From Acidobacteriota bacterium (GTDB taxonomy: Bacteria; Acidobacteriota; Blastocatellia; Pyrinomonadales; Pyrinomonadaceae): a DNA stretch of 64,000 nucleotides. The stretch spans positions 121,285 to 185,284 of the forward strand of contig JAFDVK010000034.1 of the NCBI GenBank assembly GCA_018269005.1, written 5' to 3'. The translations under genes were made by a program, and so were the position numbers. Below the pieces are notes generated by a model. It was given only the letters and a program-made list of their open reading frames with translations. It was not told the DNA's origin and searched no databases. Numbering within the stretch: the first letter of the stretch is position 1; every line of letters starts with the position of its first letter. Of the stretch, positions 59,008 to 64,000 are shown piece after piece.

Positions 59008-61572
59008 TTACTGCATTGCGGGTGTATCATCGCCTTGGAGAGCACTGTCTCCGACAAGTACACCGTCACCGATCAGCACACCGTCGCCGATCAGAACACC
59101 GTCGCCGATCAGGACACCATCGCCGACAAGAACACCGTCGCTGACGAGCACGCCGTCACCGACGATCACACCGTCACCCACAAGTACTCCGTCCCCGACC
59201 AGTACGCCGTAGGATAGGTACAACGTTCCGGCACCAAACGGCGAACCGTTGCTGGTGTTTACGTTCCGGTTGATCGAAAGGCCGCTCGTTAGATAGGTAT
59301 TGTCTAGCGAAAAGCTGCCGTTCCCAAAGGTAATGCCTTCGCCGACGCTATTGTCGCGGCGATAGACCCTTTGGAATTTTGAGACGAGCTGACTTCCCGA
59401 AAGACTTGTGTAGAAACCGGTGACGATCTGCGACCATGAAACGGTTGAGCCGCCAACAGTGCTCGACGCTGTTGGCATCGTCCAACCCGACGGAACCATA
59501 GAATCGCCGAGCGTCAGCAAGCGAAAGTCAACGTCCGTACGGAGAGATCTTGCGAGCCTAACAGCTCCTTCGATATTCAGTTCGCCGGCACCCTGCTCGA
59601 ACGTGTTCGCTCCGGCAATTGGCTGTGCCGTGTATTGGAGCAGCATCTTGACCATCTGCGGCGTAAGATTCGGATTTACCTGAAGCAGCAAGGCGGCGGC
59701 GCCTGCGACCACAGGTGACGACATCGATGTGCCGCTCATATACATCATCGAATCAGCGCCGTTAGAGAGATCGAGCGAAAGCTGCGGATTCTCAACCGAC
59801 ATCAGGTTCATCGGCGATTTGGACGAGATGACCTTGTTCCCCGGGGCGACGAGGTCCGGCTTTATGATGTTGTCGAAGACCTTCGTGCCGATCGAGGTAG
59901 TGTAGAAGCTCCGCGTCGGGCCACGTGAGCTAAAGCTCGCGATCGTATCGTCTCCATGAGCCGTGGTGCCGATCGTGTTGCTTGCACCGATGGTGATCGC
60001 ATACGGGCTGTTGCCGGGCGAATGGATCTGGCCGTACCGCTTGTTGCCTAGAGAGTCCTTTCCGAGATTTCCCGCAGCGGCGATCACGACGATACCGTTG
60101 TCGACAAGTTCCTTTACTTTCAAGCAGACCGGGTCGTTCGTGTATGAATCGATCGCGGTTGCACCGAGACTGAGATTGACGACACGGATGTTGTAGGTCG
60201 TGCGATTTGTAAGCACCCAGTCGAGGCCGTTCAAGAGCCACGACTGCTGCCCCTGGCCATTCCCATTGAGCACCCTTACGCTAATGATGTTGGCGTTGGA
60301 CGCAACACCGCGGTAAGATCCGCTTGAGACGTTCGAGTTGCCGGCTGCAAGACCCGCAACGTGCGTACCGTGTCCGTAACCGTCCGAGGTGTCGCTGAGA
60401 TTTGAGTTTGTGAAGTTCACATTCGCGACGATCCTCGAGGCCCCTGCATTGTTCTTAAATCCGTTATGCGCAGCATAGATTCCGGAGTCAAGAACCGCTA
60501 TGCCAACGCCGGTTCCGTCAAGTGTATATGCCGCACGTCCGTTGAGTGCCGGCTGGCTTCGCATCAGCGAGAGACCCGTCGTGTCCTCAATGTGGCCCGT
60601 CGATGACGTCGGCCGATCAGGCGAGATGTAGTTCGCCAATCCGCTTTGCGACAAAGCCTGTACGGTCGAAAGAGGCATATTGACGACCAATGTATCGGTC
60701 GAACCGACACGACCCGTAATGCGGGCTTCACCCGAAGCGATAAGCCGGCGAAGCGCCGGATTGTCGGCATTTCCTGCCTGAATGATCACGTCAACGCGGG
60801 TCCGGCCGCTCGGATCGCTTGCGATCATCTCGCGAAGGTCCGGTGACAGGTTCCCGCCGCGATAGTTCCCGGAACTTGAAGCACCTTCGTCTTCCGAGCC
60901 TGCCGCCTTCGGACCTTCAACGGTAAAAGCTGTAAACGCATCGGCCAATGTTGTGTCGGCATCGATGCGATCGCGGTAATCAGCAGCAGTGCTGCCGCCG
61001 ATAACCGCGATCTTTCCTTCAGCGACACAACTCAAGAGTTTCGCTGCAACATTCTTGCTGCGAAGCACGCTTCCGAGATCGTCAATGAACAAGATCTTTT
61101 TGCCGTGATCGGAGACTGCGCCATCCAGAATGGATGTGAACAAGCCCTCGAATTCGTCACCGTTTGTGGAGTTGGAGTAAACAGAATCCACGTCAAGCCT
61201 GACAATTGCGCGCTCGGCAAGGCCCGAAGGCACATCACCGTTCGCGATATTAAGTGCAAGCTGCTCAACAATCGTGTTTCGTGTTTCCCGCAGATCAGTG
61301 ACGAGAACCGGTTGGCGAAGACCCCCTTCAGCTAACGCGTTCGTGAGACGAATTGCTTCGCTCTCGAGGCTTAGGTCCTTACGCAGTCTTCCTTCACGGC
61401 CAAGCTGTGTAAGATCGGTGGTGTATTTCGCGACAACCGCTTCAGAACTCAAAGTGCGAACACGGTTCGCATCGTTTGTTCCGAACGCTAGAGTGTTCGC
61501 AAACAGAAAGGATGCAATAAACACCATTGATAGCGTTTTCTGCATCACTTTCGACAAAACTAAAGTCTTCAT
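59008..61572 (-). CDS. Secreted subtilisin-like S8 protease with ClpB-like N-terminal domain and hexapeptide tail
   Basis: ATG 61572 (AAAGGGG upstream) gives 854 residues; an in-frame ATG 12 codons earlier is less likely. After a signal peptide (residues 10-30), residues 50-220 read like ClpA/ClpB NBD1: TTDLTQLGREGRLRKDLSL, ANGDVPSGLAERAIVRLDV, DEFEGLFTSILD, KILFIDDLGSV (Walker B) and IGGSTAADYRDRIDAD. The Walker A is lost (TDLRETRNT). A short inhibitor_I9-like stretch precedes the S8 catalytic domain: Asp362 (VLDSG), His401 (GHGTHVAGL), oxyanion Asn502 (AAAGN) and Ser616 (GTSMSSPVVAG). The last 65 residues are about ten GVLVGD-type hexapeptides. Export is inferred from the signal. The GNAT gene follows on the same strand. 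Confidence 0.9.
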   Translation of the reverse strand: MKTLVLSKVMQKTLSMVFIASFLFANTLAFGTNDANRVRTLSSEAVVAKYTTDLTQLGREGRLRKDLSLESEAIRLTNALAEGGLRQPVLVTDLRETRNTIVEQLALNIANGDVPSGLAERAIVRLDVDSVYSNSTNGDEFEGLFTSILDGAVSDHGKKILFIDDLGSVLRSKNVAAKLLSCVAEGKIAVIGGSTAADYRDRIDADTTLADAFTAFTVEGPKAAGSEDEGASSSGNYRGGNLSPDLREMIASDPSGRTRVDVIIQAGNADNPALRRLIASGEARITGRVGSTDTLVVNMPLSTVQALSQSGLANYISPDRPTSSTGHIEDTTGLSLMRSQPALNGRAAYTLDGTGVGIAVLDSGIYAAHNGFKNNAGASRIVANVNFTNSNLSDTSDGYGHGTHVAGLAAGNSNVSSGSYRGVASNANIISVRVLNGNGQGQQSWLLNGLDWVLTNRTTYNIRVVNLSLGATAIDSYTNDPVCLKVKELVDNGIVVIAAAGNLGKDSLGNKRYGQIHSPGNSPYAITIGASNTIGTTAHGDDTIASFSSRGPTRSFYTTSIGTKVFDNIIKPDLVAPGNKVISSKSPMNLMSVENPQLSLDLSNGADSMMYMSGTSMSSPVVAGAAALLLQVNPNLTPQMVKMLLQYTAQPIAGANTFEQGAGELNIEGAVRLARSLRTDVDFRLLTLGDSMVPSGWTMPTASSTVGGSTVSWSQIVTGFYTSLSGSQLVSKFQRVYRRDNSVGEGITFGNGSFSLDNTYLTSGLSINRNVNTSNGSPFGAGTLYLSYGVLVGDGVLVGDGVIVGDGVLVSDGVLVGDGVLIGDGVLIGDGVLIGDGVLVGDSALQGDDTPAMQ
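59046..59214. repeat. 18-base tandem repeats coding the subtilase tail
   Basis: About nine 18-base units (consensus accgtcgccgatcagaac on the plus strand) encode the GVLVGD/GVLIGD hexapeptides. Length being a multiple of three keeps the frame, so copy number could vary between strains without loss of the protein. Confidence 0.85.
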
Positions 61573-61608
61573 AATCGCCCCTTTTCCCTTCCGGGTGAAT
61601 CTGACCAT

Positions 61609-61957
61609 TTCGAAGAATGCGCACTGCGCACCTCGTCTGTCCTTCTATAGTCAAAGGACGTGCCACTCTCTATTTGTTGTCAACATTAAAGTTATCGGAT
61701 CTGCGGTCTTCTCGCGAGACAGAAAATCGGTCAACCTGACCGCCTCTTTCGGTCAGGCTGACAAATGCTGAATGATGTCTCTAACGGCGCTGCAAAGCCG
61801 CGAAACGAACGGGAAGGATCTCTATCCTCGGCAGCCTCAACCGCGTTATTCAGTACGAAGCTCGTATCAAAAACTTGTTGGCAAAAACCTTTCGGCTGTG
61901 AGATGATTGGGATTTCGCGAGACTTCGCACGACCCCACATACCAGGTTGTACCCATA
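61609..61957. other. Divergent promoter region of subtilase and metalloprotease-like genes
   Basis: This region of about 350 bases has no gene. It holds the 13-base inverted repeat described separately and a TTGACA on the minus strand near 61676, without a well-spaced -10 that I can defend. The rest shows no structure that I can see. Confidence 0.5.
61730..61762. promoter_or_regulatory. 13-base inverted repeat in the divergent promoter region
   Basis: GTCAACCTGACCG (61730-61742) and CGGTCAGGCTGAC (61750-61762) pair at 12 of 13 positions around a 7-base loop. This could be an operator shared by the two divergent secreted-protein genes or an RNA hairpin. Confidence 0.5.
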
Positions 61958-64000
61958 ATGAAAAAAGTAATTCTCTCCGCCGCAGCATTGGCAATTCTTT
62001 TCGCCGCTCTGATCTTTGTAGGGACAGGCCGCTGGTCCCTGGCAGCCGCACAAACACATCGAGACCGTACGCAGCCGCAGAACGGAGATCGCGAACTCGG
62101 ACGGCTGATCGGTGATCTGACCGATCGTACCGACGCCCACAGTATCGAGCGTACTCTCGCGGACGGGGGCGTTGAGGTCGATATGGGCAAGACGTTCCAG
62201 AACGTAATGCTCGGGCGACTCGGGAGCGATGGAGAACCGGTCGCGGCCTGTGTAACGGATCTTGGCGAGGCCGAGAATTTCTTTGGACGTGATCTTTTTA
62301 CCGGCGCAAGGCTCACGTCGCATTACCCTGAAAAAACTGAGATCGTTGACGAGGCCGCTCGGCATGGAATGTCGCCGTCTGAATTGGCCTTTTACAAAAA
62401 CCTGATCGCCGAGGCCGCTCAGCGTCGTTCCATGAATCCAAATTCTGCAACGATCACTATCGTGAATGGCGACGGTGCCGGTGAAGGCTTTAACGATCCG
62501 ACCGCTGCAACCCCTGAAGGCGGCAACGACGGCACAACGCGCGGCCAACAGCGTTTGAATCTATTCAATTTTGCGGCCGGGATCTGGGGAGCATTCCTCG
62601 ACACAAATGTTCCGATCGAGGTTAACTCGCAGTTCAACTCCCTTTCGCCTTGCTCGCCGAGCGGCGGAGTTCTCGGCTCGGCCGGGGCAACGAGCCGCCT
62701 CCGCGATTTTTCAGGAGCACCTGTCGCAGGAACTTGGTATCACGTTTCACTCGCAAACAAGCTCGCCGGGAGCGAACTCAACCTTACGAATCCCGAGATC
62801 TTTGCTCAGTTCAATACCGAGGTCGATAACGGCTGTCTGGGTTCGGGAACGCGTTTCTACTATGGACTGAATAACTCAACGCCGGCCGGCCGCATCAATC
62901 TTCTGGTCGTCCTCCTTCACGAAATGGGACACGGGCTCGGCTTTTCGAGCTTTGTGAATGGCTCGTCCGGCGAGATGCCGTCCGGATTTCCTGACGCGTA
63001 TCTTCGGTTCATGGTCGATACCACGACCGGAAAACGTTGGTCGGAGATGACCGATATCGAGCGACGCACCTCGGCGACGAATAATAGTAACGTTGTATTC
63101 GATGGACCGAACGTCAGGATCGCGTCGAGCTTCCTGACCGCTTGCGATGACCCAAGCGGACGCGTACAGCTTTACACGCCTTCGACATTTCAGGGCGGAT
63201 CGTCGATCTCGCACTTCAACACGGCCTGCAGTCCGAACCTATTGATGGAACCGAATATAAACGCGGGCATTCCGCTTACCTTGGACCTTACGCGCCAGGA
63301 AATGCGAGATATCGGTTGGTATCGCGACAGCAACAACGATCAGGTGCGCGATACGATCACGAATGTCGCACCCGCAAACGGTTCCGTCGCGATCGGATCG
63401 AACGTGAATATCACTTGGACGAGCACCTCCGGTTTCGACCGAAATGTCACTATCGAACTCTCGACCGACGGCGGAACGACCTTTCCGACCGTCATCGCGA
63501 ATGATGTCGCCAACACCGGCTCGCGAAGTTGGACGGTACCGAATACACCGACCTCGACAGCACGCATTCGCGTTCGCGAAGCCGGATTCGTTGACCCCGC
63601 GGGCACGTCCTCTGCGAACTTCACGATCGGCACGTCATCGACGCCGACCGCTGCAACGATGTTCGATTTTGACGGTGACGGGAAGACGGATGTGAGCGTG
63701 TATCGGCCGTCGAACAATGTTTGGTATCTGCAGCGATCGACCGCGGGGTTCACTGCGTATCAGTTCGGTGCGTCGGGCGACAAGATGGTGCCCGCGGATT
63801 ATACGGGAGACGGCAAGACCGATGTCGCGATGTATCGCCCATCGACCGGAACATGGTACATCCTGCGCAGCGAAGACCTGACCCTTACGGTCGCACCTTT
63901 CGGTATCTCGACAGACATCCCGACGCCTGGTGATTTCGACGGGGACGGCAAGGCCGACATGGCGGTCTATCGGCCTGATGCACAGGGCACTTTCTACATA
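61958..64000 (+). CDS. Secreted HExxH protein with FG-GAP-like repeats, cut by window edge
   Basis: The frame opens at ATG 61958 (MKKVILSAAALAILFAALIF, a signal peptide) and stays open to base 64000, 681 codons. Residue 321 begins HEMGHGLGF, a zincin HExxH zinc site. No third histidine follows at the metzincin spacing, so the subfamily is unclear. Cysteine pairs (CSPSG, DNGCLGSG, LTACDD, NTACSPN) suggest disulfides outside the cell. Residues 470-560 look like an Ig-like beta-domain (NITWTSTSGFDRNVTIELS). From residue 568 FG-GAP-like repeats start (DFDGDGKTDVSVYRPSNNVWYL), the same module as in the protein at 4373. It is divergent from the subtilase, suggesting a pair of secreted proteases. 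Confidence 0.85.
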   Translation, partial: MKKVILSAAALAILFAALIFVGTGRWSLAAAQTHRDRTQPQNGDRELGRLIGDLTDRTDAHSIERTLADGGVEVDMGKTFQNVMLGRLGSDGEPVAACVTDLGEAENFFGRDLFTGARLTSHYPEKTEIVDEAARHGMSPSELAFYKNLIAEAAQRRSMNPNSATITIVNGDGAGEGFNDPTAATPEGGNDGTTRGQQRLNLFNFAAGIWGAFLDTNVPIEVNSQFNSLSPCSPSGGVLGSAGATSRLRDFSGAPVAGTWYHVSLANKLAGSELNLTNPEIFAQFNTEVDNGCLGSGTRFYYGLNNSTPAGRINLLVVLLHEMGHGLGFSSFVNGSSGEMPSGFPDAYLRFMVDTTTGKRWSEMTDIERRTSATNNSNVVFDGPNVRIASSFLTACDDPSGRVQLYTPSTFQGGSSISHFNTACSPNLLMEPNINAGIPLTLDLTRQEMRDIGWYRDSNNDQVRDTITNVAPANGSVAIGSNVNITWTSTSGFDRNVTIELSTDGGTTFPTVIANDVANTGSRSWTVPNTPTSTARIRVREAGFVDPAGTSSANFTIGTSSTPTAATMFDFDGDGKTDVSVYRPSNNVWYLQRSTAGFTAYQFGASGDKMVPADYTGDGKTDVAMYRPSTGTWYILRSEDLTLTVAPFGISTDIPTPGDFDGDGKADMAVYRPDAQGTFYI

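Noticed and set aside
58874..59212. Plus-strand frame encoding SPT/TPSP repeats
   Set aside because: It is the reverse reading of the subtilase tail repeat, which keeps several frames open by its 18-base period.
59046..59214. CRISPR-like regular repeats
   Set aside because: Units are contiguous 18-mers with no spacers and encode protein.

Overview
The window is one contiguous stretch of a bacterial chromosome, moderately GC-rich and densely coding, with no rRNA, tRNA, CRISPR array or intact insertion sequence that I can recognise. Several features point to Acidobacteriota, probably class Blastocatellia (inference): secreted proteins ending in FG-GAP-like repeats of the 'DGDGKADIAVFRP' type, a secreted subtilase with a C-terminal 'GVLVGD' hexapeptide tail, DUF5916 and DUF4097 type envelope proteins, several zinc-ribbon Ser/Thr kinases, and a compact egtB-egtD pair.

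Layout. 1-9415: the 5' part of asnB, an exported oligopeptidase B-like S9 peptidase, a 1.1 kb repeat-rich gap, an FG-GAP repeat protein, a four-helix-bundle (S23/IVP) protein, citrate synthase and a GY-repeat/glycine-zipper exported protein. 9416-14558: a gap carrying a promoter/operator-like block and GTCCCA repeats, then a DUF5916 outer-membrane type protein and a DUF4097 protein. 14817-19071: a membrane GGDEF-EAL protein, a zf-HC2 (anti-sigma-like) gene and, divergent from it, an unusual sigma-factor-like protein behind a structured leader. 19150-37850: an 18.7 kb polysaccharide cluster holding an O-antigen ligase/polymerase-like protein, two GT2 enzymes, a Wzx-type flippase, a deacetylase-like protein, a heparinase II/III-type lyase, four GT4 enzymes, a convergent beta-helix protein, a PHP-family hydrolase, a membrane protein and an MacB/FtsX-type permease. 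Stop-start overlaps indicate translational coupling through most of it. 37851-39207: a small membrane-protein gene inside a duplicated permease tail, then about 1 kb of repeats. 39208-44956: a signalling block of pseudokinase-like protein, TPR protein and kinase-PEGA-FGE fusion. 45199-47871: leuS. 48135-55403: a small gene and then a co-directional run egtB, egtD, birA, vanW-like, a small acidic gene, coaX, a Ski2-like half-helicase and ispH. 55409-64000: a second membrane PAS-GGDEF-EAL protein, a GNAT acetyltransferase gene 15 bases downstream of a secreted subtilase, and a divergent secreted HExxH protein with FG-GAP repeats that runs off the window.

The most unusual items are as follows. 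The subtilase at 59008-61572 has in its N-terminal region, just after the signal peptide, what reads as a degenerate ClpB/ClpA-type AAA+ NBD1 with Walker B kept and Walker A lost. A 50-base block with an extended -10 and a CATATG-centred palindrome occurs twice, at 9801-9849 (minus) and 38882-38932 (plus), with identical internal spacing and GTCCCA repeats downstream of both copies. The kinase at 39208-41373 has lost key catalytic residues. The Ski2-like protein lacks its whole first RecA domain. The 3' tail of the permease gene is duplicated on the far side of a small membrane gene. All family assignments are from reading motifs; no database search was run.
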